Origin: RECM01 sp047921215
Lineage (GTDB): Bacteria; Bacteroidota; Rhodothermia; Balneolales; Cyclonatronaceae
Reading direction: 5' to 3'
DNA: 64,000 nt
Assembly: GCA_047921215.1 (NCBI GenBank)
Contig: JBLRWO010000016.1
Coordinates: 1-64,000, forward strand
Numbering within the stretch: position 1 is the first letter of the stretch; the number at the start of each line of letters is the position of its first letter. Made by a program: the position numbers and the translations under genes. The notes beneath the pieces are model-generated. The model was not told the origin of the DNA. It did no database searches and saw only the letters and a program-made list of their open reading frames with translations. Below are positions 42,550 to 50,532 of this stretch, one piece after another.

Positions 42550-43998
42550 ATGAAGATTTTAAACCATTCACGATCCGGTCCCGATGGGACATCCGGACCG
42601 GGGAGTACGGGTTCTGCCAGTGCGGGTCCCGGAATTGCAGGTCCGGCGAGTACCAGTCCTGCTAGTACGGATCAGCGGCTATCGATCTCCATCTCCGGTC
42701 TGCCAATGGCGGGCTCATTTTCAAAGAAAAGACCAACCGTTCGTATTGTAACCTTCATTTTGGGGTTACTCATTATGCTGACCGCGATCGCAACAGAGGC
42801 ACCGGCCGGAACGGGCTCAGGTGAATTGGTGGTGCGCCCCCAGGGCCCGGTTGCCTCGATCGCGGAAGCCATTGAACTGGCCGAACCTGGAACCACCATC
42901 CGTATCATGGCCGGCACTTATTTTGAGCGCGAGCTGGTGGTCAGCAAAAAACTCACCATAACCGGTGAGGGCCATCCCGTAATCGACGCTCAGAACGAAG
43001 GCTTTATCCTCAAGGTTCTGGCCGACAGTGTTCAGATAAACGGAATGGAGTTCAGGAATACGGGCATCAGCTATACACGCGACCACGCCGCCATACTGGT
43101 TGAAGAAGCTAACGGAGTGACAATAGACAGCAACAGGTTTACCGACAACTTTTTCGCCGTCTACCTGGCCACTGTTCGCGGTGCAAAGGTCACGAACAAT
43201 CACATCACTGCCAGCGGAACGCGTGAGGCCTCCTCCGGTAACGGCATCCACATGTGGAGCACCTGGGATGTCGAAGTAACCGGAAACACCATAAACGGCC
43301 ACCGCGACGGCATCTACCTGGAGTTCGCCAAGGGCGCCCACATTTTCGATAACACAAGCAGCGGCAATCTGCGCTATGGGCTGCATTTCATGTTTTCTGA
43401 CGACAGCCACTACCACAACAACACGTTCAGCGACAACGGAGCCGGCGTGGCGGTCATGTATTCCAAAAACGTAAAGATGACCGGCAACCGGTTTGCGGAA
43501 AACTGGGGTCCGGCCGCCTACGGACTGCTTTTGAAAGACATCTCTGAGAGCGAGATCAGCGGTAACCTGTTCCGCGACAACACCATAGCCATCCACTCGG
43601 AGGGCAGCAACAGGATTGCGGTGAAGAACAACCGCATCATCCACAACGGCTGGGGCGTAAAGGTGATGGCCAACAGCCAGAACAATGTGTTTTCATCCAA
43701 CAACTTCATCGAAAACACCTTCGATGTGGCCACCAACAGCCGCCGCAACTACAACACATTCGAGGGCAACTACTGGAGCCGGTACGATGGGTACGACCTT
43801 GACCGGAGCGGTATCGGCGATGTCCCCCACCGCCCCGTGCGCCTGTATTCGCTCATCGTTGAACAGAATCCGGCATCACTTATCCTGATACGTGGTTTTT
43901 TTATCGATCTGCTCGACCTTGCCGAGCGGATTATGCCCACCCTTACACCTGAAACACTTATTGACGAAAAGCCCCTGATGAAGGAGGTAAACCTATGA
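42550..43998 (+). CDS. nosD: NosD copper-insertion protein
   Basis: This protein of up to 482 residues is dominated by a right-handed parallel beta-helix (about residues 95-430, carbohydrate-binding/CASH repeats rich in N-x-I/F and GNxI). It works with the NosFY ABC transporter in NosZ CuZ assembly. Residues 1-51 form a low-complexity Gly/Ser/Pro/Ala stretch encoded by an imperfect repeat. A normal signal peptide (RIVTFILGLLIMLTAIATEAPA) begins after Met 53, so ATG 42706 may be the true start, giving 430 residues. A GGAGG site before nosF lies at its end. Confidence 0.9.
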   Translation: MKILNHSRSGPDGTSGPGSTGSASAGPGIAGPASTSPASTDQRLSISISGLPMAGSFSKKRPTVRIVTFILGLLIMLTAIATEAPAGTGSGELVVRPQGPVASIAEAIELAEPGTTIRIMAGTYFERELVVSKKLTITGEGHPVIDAQNEGFILKVLADSVQINGMEFRNTGISYTRDHAAILVEEANGVTIDSNRFTDNFFAVYLATVRGAKVTNNHITASGTREASSGNGIHMWSTWDVEVTGNTINGHRDGIYLEFAKGAHIFDNTSSGNLRYGLHFMFSDDSHYHNNTFSDNGAGVAVMYSKNVKMTGNRFAENWGPAAYGLLLKDISESEISGNLFRDNTIAIHSEGSNRIAVKNNRIIHNGWGVKVMANSQNNVFSSNNFIENTFDVATNSRRNYNTFEGNYWSRYDGYDLDRSGIGDVPHRPVRLYSLIVEQNPASLILIRGFFIDLLDLAERIMPTLTPETLIDEKPLMKEVNL

Positions 43999-44819
43999 TT
44001 ACCATCAGCGACCTGCAGAAAAGTTACGGCAGGCTAAACGTATTAAAAGGCATCGAACTCGAAATCGGCGACGGCGCAATATCGGCCGTTCTGGGCCCGA
44101 ACGGCGCGGGCAAGACCACCCTGATCAAGTCCATTCTCGGGTTGGTTAAACCCGACGGCGGCAGCATCCACGTAAACGGAACCCGCCTGAACGGCAACAG
44201 CGAATACCGGCGCGACATCGGCTATATGCCGCAGACGGCCCGGTACCCCGAAAATCTGACCGTACAGGAGATCATCGACATGGTGAAGGACATCCGCGGA
44301 GACGGCTCTGAAACCGACGAGGAGCTGATAGAAAGTTTCCGGCTCACAAGTGAGCTTGGCAAAAAATTCAAAACCCTGTCGGGCGGCAACCGCCAGAAGG
44401 TGAGTGCGGTAGTCGCTTTTCTGTTCAACCCGGGCATCATCTTTCTGGATGAACCCACCGCGGGCCTGGATCCGATTTCGAGCAGCAAGCTGAAAGACAA
44501 AATTATCGCCGAGCGGAAAAATGGCAAAACCGTGATCCTTACCAGCCACATTCTGAGCGAGGTACAGGAGCTGGCCGACCGCGTGGTGTATATACTCGAG
44601 GGCCGCATCGCCTTCGACAAACCCATGCAGTATCTGCTCGATCATACCGGAGAAACCACCCTGGAACGGGCCGTTGCACAGATGATACAGCGGAACGAGA
44701 CCGGGCACACTGATGATGTCAATGAAGCAGCATCCCGGTTCAGCAACGGGAAAACAAACAGCTATACCAATGGGCGGGATACCGCCGGCATCACATCTGT
44801 AAAGGAGGCCAACGCATGA
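43995..44819 (+). CDS. nosF: NosF ABC transporter ATPase
   Basis: This 274-residue ABC ATPase has Walker A LGPNGAGKTTL (near residue 33), signature LSGGNRQKVS, Walker B IIFLDEPTAGLD and switch His in LTSHILSE. The C-terminal 40 residues are polar and variable. It supplies energy to NosY for NosZ maturation. It overlaps nosD by ATGA and has a clear AAGGAGG ribosome site. Placement in the nos operon decides the name. Confidence 0.94.
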   Translation: MITISDLQKSYGRLNVLKGIELEIGDGAISAVLGPNGAGKTTLIKSILGLVKPDGGSIHVNGTRLNGNSEYRRDIGYMPQTARYPENLTVQEIIDMVKDIRGDGSETDEELIESFRLTSELGKKFKTLSGGNRQKVSAVVAFLFNPGIIFLDEPTAGLDPISSSKLKDKIIAERKNGKTVILTSHILSEVQELADRVVYILEGRIAFDKPMQYLLDHTGETTLERAVAQMIQRNETGHTDDVNEAASRFSNGKTNSYTNGRDTAGITSVKEANA

Positions 44820-45604
44820 ATACGCTAAAGATCATCAAATACCAGCTTCAGGATGTGATCCGCAGCCGCTGGATCATCTTCTACACCCTCTTTTTCTGGC
44901 TCATCACCGATGCCCTTTTCCGCTTCGGTGGCTCCGGCGAGCATGTGATCCTCAGCCTGATGAACGTTGTACTGATCGTGATCCCGCTGGTGAGCATTGT
45001 ACTCGGTGCCATGTACCTGTACAATTCAAGGGAGTACATTGAGCTGCTGCTATCCCAGCCCATCACGCGGTCGAGCCTGTTTTCGGGCTTGTATGCCGGC
45101 CTGACCATTCCGCTGGCCTCGGGCTTCGCCCTTGGCATACTGGCACCGTTCGCCTACCACGGCGGACTTGCCACCGGGGGGGCATCCGGGGTATTGTTCC
45201 TCGTATTCGTGGGCATTCTGCTTACCGTGGTATTCACGGCACTGGCCTTTTCCATCGCCCTCCGTTTCGAGGACAAGATCAAAGGTCTGGGCCTCTCGCT
45301 CGTACTCTGGCTGTTTTTCTCGGTGATCTACGACGGGCTCATCCTGTTCATCATCTACCTGTTTTCCTACTACCCCCTGCAGAACCCGGTGATTGCACTC
45401 ACCATGCTGAACCCCATCGACCTGGGACGCATCCTGCTCATGCTCAATTTTGACATTTCCGCACTGATGGGATTCACCGGAGCGGTATTTCAGCGCTTTT
45501 TTGGCAGCGGATTCGGAATGGCCGTGAGCCTGGGTGTAATGCTGATGTGGCTGGCGGTACCGATGAGCCTGGCATTCCGGGTATTTTTGAGAAAGGATTT
45601 CTGA
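44816..45604 (+). CDS. nosY: NosY ABC transporter permease
   Basis: This 262-residue ABC-2 type permease has six membrane helices and YNSREYIELLLSQPITRSSLF after the second, a segment typical of NosY. It overlaps nosF by ATGA. It is the last nos gene; nosR, nosX or Fe-S maturation genes are not present, as expected for clade II clusters that lack nosR. Confidence 0.93.
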   Translation: MNTLKIIKYQLQDVIRSRWIIFYTLFFWLITDALFRFGGSGEHVILSLMNVVLIVIPLVSIVLGAMYLYNSREYIELLLSQPITRSSLFSGLYAGLTIPLASGFALGILAPFAYHGGLATGGASGVLFLVFVGILLTVVFTALAFSIALRFEDKIKGLGLSLVLWLFFSVIYDGLILFIIYLFSYYPLQNPVIALTMLNPIDLGRILLMLNFDISALMGFTGAVFQRFFGSGFGMAVSLGVMLMWLAVPMSLAFRVFLRKDF

Positions 45605-45634
45605 CATTCTCAAATCCGACTTTCAATTCACACT

Positions 45635-45720
45635 TTCTGATATGCTGTGTGCATCACGCTTCACACATCATCCTTCATTCTGATACGCTGTGTGCAAAAC
45701 AGTTCACACATCATCCTTCT
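45635..45720. repeat. 43-bp tandem duplication at the 3' end of a gene
   Basis: Two copies (45635-45677 and 45678-45720) agree at 37 of 43 bases, each containing GCTGTGTGCA and TTCACACATCATCCTTC. The second copy includes the last 17 bases of the asparagine-synthetase-like gene on the minus strand, so the gene end plus downstream DNA was duplicated. A similar event is seen at 53117-53325. Confidence 0.8.
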
Positions 45721-47353
45721 TTTTCCCGCCGAACAGCATACCCAGATAATAGAGTACGTAAAAACCGTTGATATTGAGCTGAGACCCCCTTAATCGTTGC
45801 AGTTTACGGATGTGGCCTGCTGCAACGGGGCATCCGGAATCGTCGAATTCCGCCGCCAGGGCCGGGAGAAAGGGAAAATGATCAGCTATCCGTTTCCGGG
45901 AAATACTACGGTCGGTTGTCTCGTCCATCATAAAGCAGAGTGGTGTTGCGTAACCGGTTGCCTGACTTCTGAATAGCCGCTTACGGAGTTTGTACCTGTC
46001 CAGGTTTCTGATCCTGAATTTCAATCTCTCAGCAAAACCTGCCGGTTTATATGCGGCGGTGAGCGGGCGGGTGGATGGGAATTCAGCCATAAGCGCCAGA
46101 TCACCTTTAAACAGGAATTCGGTGGCAAATTGTTTATAGAATTTCTGGTCCAGCTTTTCCTCTGCCGGCAGACCGGAAAAAAAGTCCACCATTCCTTTAG
46201 TATAGAGGGGCAGGAAAAACGGGATGTCGTGTAACGTATAGGCCCTTACACTGTTCACAATATACCGGCGCTGCCGGTTGAGTTGATTGAAACGGAGAGC
46301 TGCCCGCTCGATACCTCCCCGGCTGGTATCCATACCCGCGAACGATTCGGCCAGACGTTGCCTAACCACATCATAAAATCGCCTGCCGGTTACGGGTGTC
46401 AGCTGGGCGTGACGGTAGAACATCAGGTCGGTAAATGCTTTTTCGGATCCGGTGAGGGCCAGTTCCGGTGTGAGGTAACTGCCGGCAATCAGGTCGCCGG
46501 AATGACCTCCCAGGATAAGGGAACCCGGCGGTGTAAGATGGCCACTGATATAATCCTGCTCATGGGGAATACTGCGGCCTGAAAAAGCATGATCAGCAAA
46601 ACGGGAATGACGCTGCTGGTCATTTATCAGTGCACGGTGGTCGCCGTAGTTGTGAAAAGTCCAGGGAATATCCAATTCCCGGCATATTTTTTTTGCTATC
46701 CGCTGATCCGGCGTGTTCCATTTCCCGTAAGAAAAAGCACTCGGTTCAATACCATGGCGCAGTGCCTGGGCAAGAATAATCCGTGAATCAAGCCCTCCGC
46801 TGAGCGACAGGGTGAACTTCAGAGGCTCAGTATTTGCGGATTCCGCCCGGAATAATGCTGAGGACAGTTCATCCAGTTTTCCGAAATCGGGAACGGGGGG
46901 GGGCGCCGGGTTTGCCGGTTTCGACGGGCTGCTGGTTTCAAGTTTTCTTTGTTTGTGGTGCCATGTGTGTACCACACCCGGTTCTGCTTCCAGCACACCT
47001 TTGTACAGCGTATGGTTTCCGGTTACGTAACCGCAAGCCAGCAGGCAGCAAAGCGACTGATCGTCGGGTACCGGATCGGTATCCATTTTGCCCGCGTGAA
47101 CAGACCAGGAAAAATCGGGTTCCGTTCTGTAAAACAGAGGATATGAACCCAGGTGATCGGCCCCGAACCAGGTATGCCTGTCGTCCCCGGCGACAAAACG
47201 AAAGAAGCCGTCAATAAATCCGGCCGCTTTTACCGCTCCATGTTGCTCAATCAGAAATTTGAAATGCTTCGCAGCATCCGGGCCGGAATAGAATTTTCCG
47301 GAATCGATATAGCTGCCGTCGAAACAGAGTAGTTCGGGAGATTGAGGATCCAT
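45704..47353 (-). CDS. Asparagine-synthetase-like protein without glutaminase Cys
   Basis: This 549-residue protein has an N-terminal Ntn-like domain (1-165) of AsnB type. It starts MDPQSPELL and so lacks the Cys-2 nucleophile. A synthetase domain follows with the PP-loop ATP motif LSLSGGLDSRIIL near residue 190 and LGGHSGDLIAGSYL. Such proteins, common in surface-polysaccharide and peptide clusters, activate a carboxylate with ATP but cannot use glutamine. The last residues lie within the 43-bp duplication. Substrate unknown; no lasso-peptide partners are nearby. Confidence 0.82.
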   Translation of the reverse strand: MDPQSPELLCFDGSYIDSGKFYSGPDAAKHFKFLIEQHGAVKAAGFIDGFFRFVAGDDRHTWFGADHLGSYPLFYRTEPDFSWSVHAGKMDTDPVPDDQSLCCLLACGYVTGNHTLYKGVLEAEPGVVHTWHHKQRKLETSSPSKPANPAPPPVPDFGKLDELSSALFRAESANTEPLKFTLSLSGGLDSRIILAQALRHGIEPSAFSYGKWNTPDQRIAKKICRELDIPWTFHNYGDHRALINDQQRHSRFADHAFSGRSIPHEQDYISGHLTPPGSLILGGHSGDLIAGSYLTPELALTGSEKAFTDLMFYRHAQLTPVTGRRFYDVVRQRLAESFAGMDTSRGGIERAALRFNQLNRQRRYIVNSVRAYTLHDIPFFLPLYTKGMVDFFSGLPAEEKLDQKFYKQFATEFLFKGDLALMAEFPSTRPLTAAYKPAGFAERLKFRIRNLDRYKLRKRLFRSQATGYATPLCFMMDETTDRSISRKRIADHFPFLPALAAEFDDSGCPVAAGHIRKLQRLRGSQLNINGFYVLYYLGMLFGGKKKDDV

Positions 47354-47686
47354 TATATTTTGATCATAAGCTATTACATCTATAGCTCATAAGCTGATGA
47401 TTTGTTGGGTTACGGACCTGATGAGCCCGTTGGATTGTCTGACAGTTGACCAATGATATATCATTATAAGCATCCGGAAACGAAAATCCCTGCATTATGT
47501 CTGTTATGAAGACCAAACCCGAAGATACCGGCGTCAGCACTTTTTACCGGTATATTGATGATCCGGTTAAAAAGAGAGGATTGCAGTCGGTTTCATGGAG
47601 TATCTGTTCATGATAGCTGCGTGATCCGGCAGAAATGAACATCCCTGCCATCAAATTTGTAACCATAAATAGTTACCTTTCCGGTT
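47354..47686. promoter_or_regulatory. Gap with a 14-bp palindrome upstream of pdxH
   Basis: The 333 bp between divergent genes contains AATGATATATCATT (47452-47465), a perfect palindrome that may be an operator. Nothing else stands out. Promoters for both flanking genes must lie here. Confidence 0.35.
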
Positions 47687-48565
47687 ATGCTTGATTCGAT
47701 AAAAAAGATTTTTCACCGGACCACCCAGAATACCCGGATGGCTGTTGCTGCTATCAGGAGAGAATATACCGGTGAGCCGCTTACCGAGGAGCGGATCAAT
47801 CCCGATCCGTTTGTACAATTTGAGAACTGGTTCGAAGAGGCTGTCAGGCTGTCGACATTCGACCCGTCTGCAATGTTTCTGTCCACGGTCGCTGCCATCA
47901 CACCCACGCCCACGCCGACGCCCACTACCACATCCTCGCCTACAACCACGACCACGGCCACATCCACGAATAACGATTCGATTACATCAACGGATGCAGA
48001 TGCAAGTGCAGGAAGTATCGGAGGAACACGGACAGAAGCACAACAGGAAAAGGATTCCGAACATTTTATACCCGGACCCGGGGCTGCCCCGGAGACTTCT
48101 GTGAGCGGGCGGATTGTTCTGTTGAAAGGGTTTGACAAGCGCGGATTCGTCTTTTATACCCATTACGAAAGCCGAAAGGGGATGCAGCTGGCCGTGAACC
48201 CACGGGCCTCGCTCACGTTTTACTGGCCGGAGATGGTGAGACAGGTGTGCATCGAGGGCACCACCGAAAAAGTGACTGCCGGGGAATCGGATGCTTATTT
48301 CGACAGCCGTCCGGCAGGAAGCCGGATCAGTGCGATTGCCTCGCCGCAGAGCCGAACCGTAGCCGACCGCGCCGATCTGGAAGCACGTGCCGACTCCGTT
48401 CGGAAAAAAGGCGACTTGTCACGTCCCGAAAACTGGGGCGGGTACCGGCTGCGCCCCGATCGTATCGAATTTTGGCAAGGACGGCCCAACCGGCTGCATG
48501 ACCGGATACTGTTCACCCGGCAATCGGAAGATTCGCCCTGGAAAATGGAACGCCTTGCACCCTGA
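47687..48565 (+). CDS. pdxH: Pyridoxamine 5'-phosphate oxidase with low-complexity insertion
   Basis: This 292-residue protein is built on a roughly 215-residue FMN-dependent PNP/PMP oxidase. The N-terminal part (1-68) ends FDPSAMFLSTV. The family normally continues after about six residues with S-x-R-x-V-L-L-K-G, but here a Pro/Thr/Ser/Asp-rich insertion covers about residues 70-138 before SGRIVLLKGFDKRGFVFYT. The rest (YESRKGMQLAVNPRASLTFYW, then FWQGRPNRLHDR) is normal and keeps FMN and substrate residues. The insertion replaces a beta-hairpin turn and may be a surface loop. Confidence 0.93.
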   Translation: MLDSIKKIFHRTTQNTRMAVAAIRREYTGEPLTEERINPDPFVQFENWFEEAVRLSTFDPSAMFLSTVAAITPTPTPTPTTTSSPTTTTTATSTNNDSITSTDADASAGSIGGTRTEAQQEKDSEHFIPGPGAAPETSVSGRIVLLKGFDKRGFVFYTHYESRKGMQLAVNPRASLTFYWPEMVRQVCIEGTTEKVTAGESDAYFDSRPAGSRISAIASPQSRTVADRADLEARADSVRKKGDLSRPENWGGYRLRPDRIEFWQGRPNRLHDRILFTRQSEDSPWKMERLAP

Positions 48566-48714
48566 GGCACCTGTCTCCCCCTCCGGGTGGAACGCAATAT
48601 CAGCTGACTTCAACGGATCTGATTTTAAATACACTATGACGCCTCTTGTTCTTTTACAACTACAACTGGCCTTTAAAAAGGTCTGAAGCGTACCCAAGAT
48701 TCAATCACTTTATT

Positions 48715-48990
48715 ATGGCGAACACAACAGCAGAAAGAACAGCCGGCAAGGCGGCGGGCAAGTTACCAGAAAGAGTGCCCAACAGCGTGGCAAGCAAGTT
48801 GAATGACGGTTTGACCAGCAAGAAGCTGGCTGAAGCGATCCGCAGCGAATGCCTGAGAGCGGCCCGGGAAGCTTTCATGGATGCATCCGAAAACGGACTC
48901 TGCCTGGATGGTGCAATTGAAGCGGCCTCAGGGGCAATTCAAGCGGTAGATACAGACAGGATTGTAAACCGGATTCTGTCCGGTTCCTGA
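48715..48990 (+). CDS. Hypothetical protein, 91 residues
   Basis: It starts at ATG 48715 (MANTTAERTAGKAAGKLPE). The first 35 residues are Lys/Ala-rich and disordered; residues 36-91 look helical (KKLAEAIRSECLRAAREAFMDASENG, broken here by family unknown). There is no signal peptide. The open frame runs upstream to 48646 without support. I recognise no family; a small nucleic-acid-binding or adaptor protein is possible. Confidence 0.6.
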   Translation: MANTTAERTAGKAAGKLPERVPNSVASKLNDGLTSKKLAEAIRSECLRAAREAFMDASENGLCLDGAIEAASGAIQAVDTDRIVNRILSGS

Positions 48991-49301
48991 CAGTTGCAAA
49001 AAGCCGGAATTTTTATTTCAAAGTGGCTGTATTGTTTCGAAAAGTATCTTCTGAAAACGGTTTTCTCATCAATCAGCCATGAAAATTATTGCATAAATTT
49101 TGTAAAATAATTGCACAATTGAAGATTATTTGCGATTATGGTCAGAAAGAATAACAGTAAAATAACCTGCACCAGATCGGGTGTATAAAAACGTTATTAC
49201 AGAGCAATCAACGGTTACAGGGCAAACCATTTTCAGTGCCGGATGAATCCGGCAAATCCTGATGACTTATAATCCCGATTTTTCATAACTGATAAAACAG
49301 C
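48991..49301 (+). promoter_or_regulatory. Promoter region of GH16 gene with repeated motifs
   Basis: This AT-rich 311-bp gap holds the perfect odd palindrome GAAAAC-G-GTTTTC (49053-49065), similar in layout to LacI-family operators. It also holds TTGCACAATT at 49111-49120, which recurs at 61036-61045 upstream of another secreted-protein gene and in related form before susC. No coding frame was found. Confidence 0.4.
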
Positions 49302-50414
49302 ATGAAATTACACACCTCTATCGTATCCTTATTCACGACACTTCTCCTGTTACTGATCATACCCGGTTTTACGGCCGCACAAACCTGGCAACTGGTGTGG
49401 TCTGATGAATTTGATGCCGATACCCTTGATACCTCAAAATGGTCGTTCCAGCTCGGTACCGGCGCCCAGTACGGTCTGAACAGCTGGGGCAATAACGAAT
49501 TGCAATACTACACCGATCGTGAAGAGAATATCTTCATCGAAGACGGAATGCTCCATATAGTGGCCAGGCAGGAACAGTTTGTGAACAGAAATTACACCTC
49601 GGCCCGGATCCGGACCATCGACAAGGGCGACTGGACCTATGGCCGGTTTGAAATTCGTGCAAAACTACCCAAAGGCCAGGGCCTTTGGCCTGCCATCTGG
49701 ATGCTGCCCACCGAAAGTGTGTATGGTGGCTGGCCGCAAAGCGGCGAAATAGACATCATGGAACTGGTCGGGCACCGGCCAAATGTGGTTCATGGCACGG
49801 TTCACTACGGTCCCCCATGGCCAAATAATCAGGAGCATGGTGGCTCCATCACACTCAGTGACGGAGATTTCAGCGACGATTTTCATATTTTCACCCTGGA
49901 CTGGAGCCCAAACAGAATGGTCTGGCGTATGGACGGGCAATTCTTTATGCTGGCAACCCCCAACAACCTGGCACCCCATCCCTGGCCGTTTGATCAGGCC
50001 TTCCATATGCTGCTTAACGTAGCGGTAGGTGGTACCTGGCCCGGAGCGCCCGATCAGACTACCGAATTCCCGCAGACTATGACCATTGATTATGTGCGTG
50101 TGTACCGGGACGCCGAGCTGGTCTCCATCGATGAGGAGAAATCCGTACCCGATCGTTTCGAGCTGCATCAGAATTATCCAAACCCGTTCAATCCCGAGAC
50201 CAGTATCGCGTTTGATCTGCGCGAATTTTCTCATGTAACCATTGAAGTGTATGACATCATGGGCAGGCATGTTGCCACTGTGGCCGACAGACCCTTCGAT
50301 GCCGGATCGCATACCGTTCGATTCGATGCAAGCGGCCTAGGTTCTGGCACCTATATTTATCGCATGGCCACTGATTCCCGCCAGCAATTCCGATCGATGC
50401 AACTTATCAAGTAG
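49302..50414 (+). CDS. Secreted GH16 beta-1,3-glucanase with T9SS sorting domain
   Basis: This 370-residue protein has a signal peptide (LLLLLIIPGFTAAQ) and a GH16 laminarinase domain (about 28-270) with WQLVWSDEFD, GLWPAIWMLP and the catalytic motif GEIDIMELVG. A C-terminal T9SS type A sorting domain (QNYPNPFNPETSIAFDL to SMQLIK, residues 287-370) follows. It hydrolyses internal beta-1,3 (or 1,3-1,4) glucan bonds outside the cell. The catalytic core closely resembles that of the gene at 53305, so the two are paralogues. Confidence 0.95.
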   Translation: MKLHTSIVSLFTTLLLLLIIPGFTAAQTWQLVWSDEFDADTLDTSKWSFQLGTGAQYGLNSWGNNELQYYTDREENIFIEDGMLHIVARQEQFVNRNYTSARIRTIDKGDWTYGRFEIRAKLPKGQGLWPAIWMLPTESVYGGWPQSGEIDIMELVGHRPNVVHGTVHYGPPWPNNQEHGGSITLSDGDFSDDFHIFTLDWSPNRMVWRMDGQFFMLATPNNLAPHPWPFDQAFHMLLNVAVGGTWPGAPDQTTEFPQTMTIDYVRVYRDAELVSIDEEKSVPDRFELHQNYPNPFNPETSIAFDLREFSHVTIEVYDIMGRHVATVADRPFDAGSHTVRFDASGLGSGTYIYRMATDSRQQFRSMQLIK

Positions 50415-50437
50415 AACAGTGTTAAATTAGTTGAATA

Positions 50438-50474
50438 AAAGGCCGGCCGGCAGACAATCTGCCGGCCTTTTTTA
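50438..50474 (+). terminator. Rho-independent terminator after GH16 gene
   Basis: The stem GGCCGGCAGA with TCTGCCGGCC closes a CAA loop and is flanked by A-rich and T-rich runs (TTTTTT after the stem), 24 bp past the GH16 stop. Confidence 0.88.
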
Positions 50475-50532
50475 AAATTGTCATATGCCGAAATGCGTTC
50501 AGAACGCAACTTCGTTGCCGTATATACATATC

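Noticed and set aside
45704..47353. Lasso-peptide cyclase (McjC-like)
   Set aside because: No B-protein, precursor or ABC exporter is nearby, and the N-terminal domain resembles general AsnB-like proteins.
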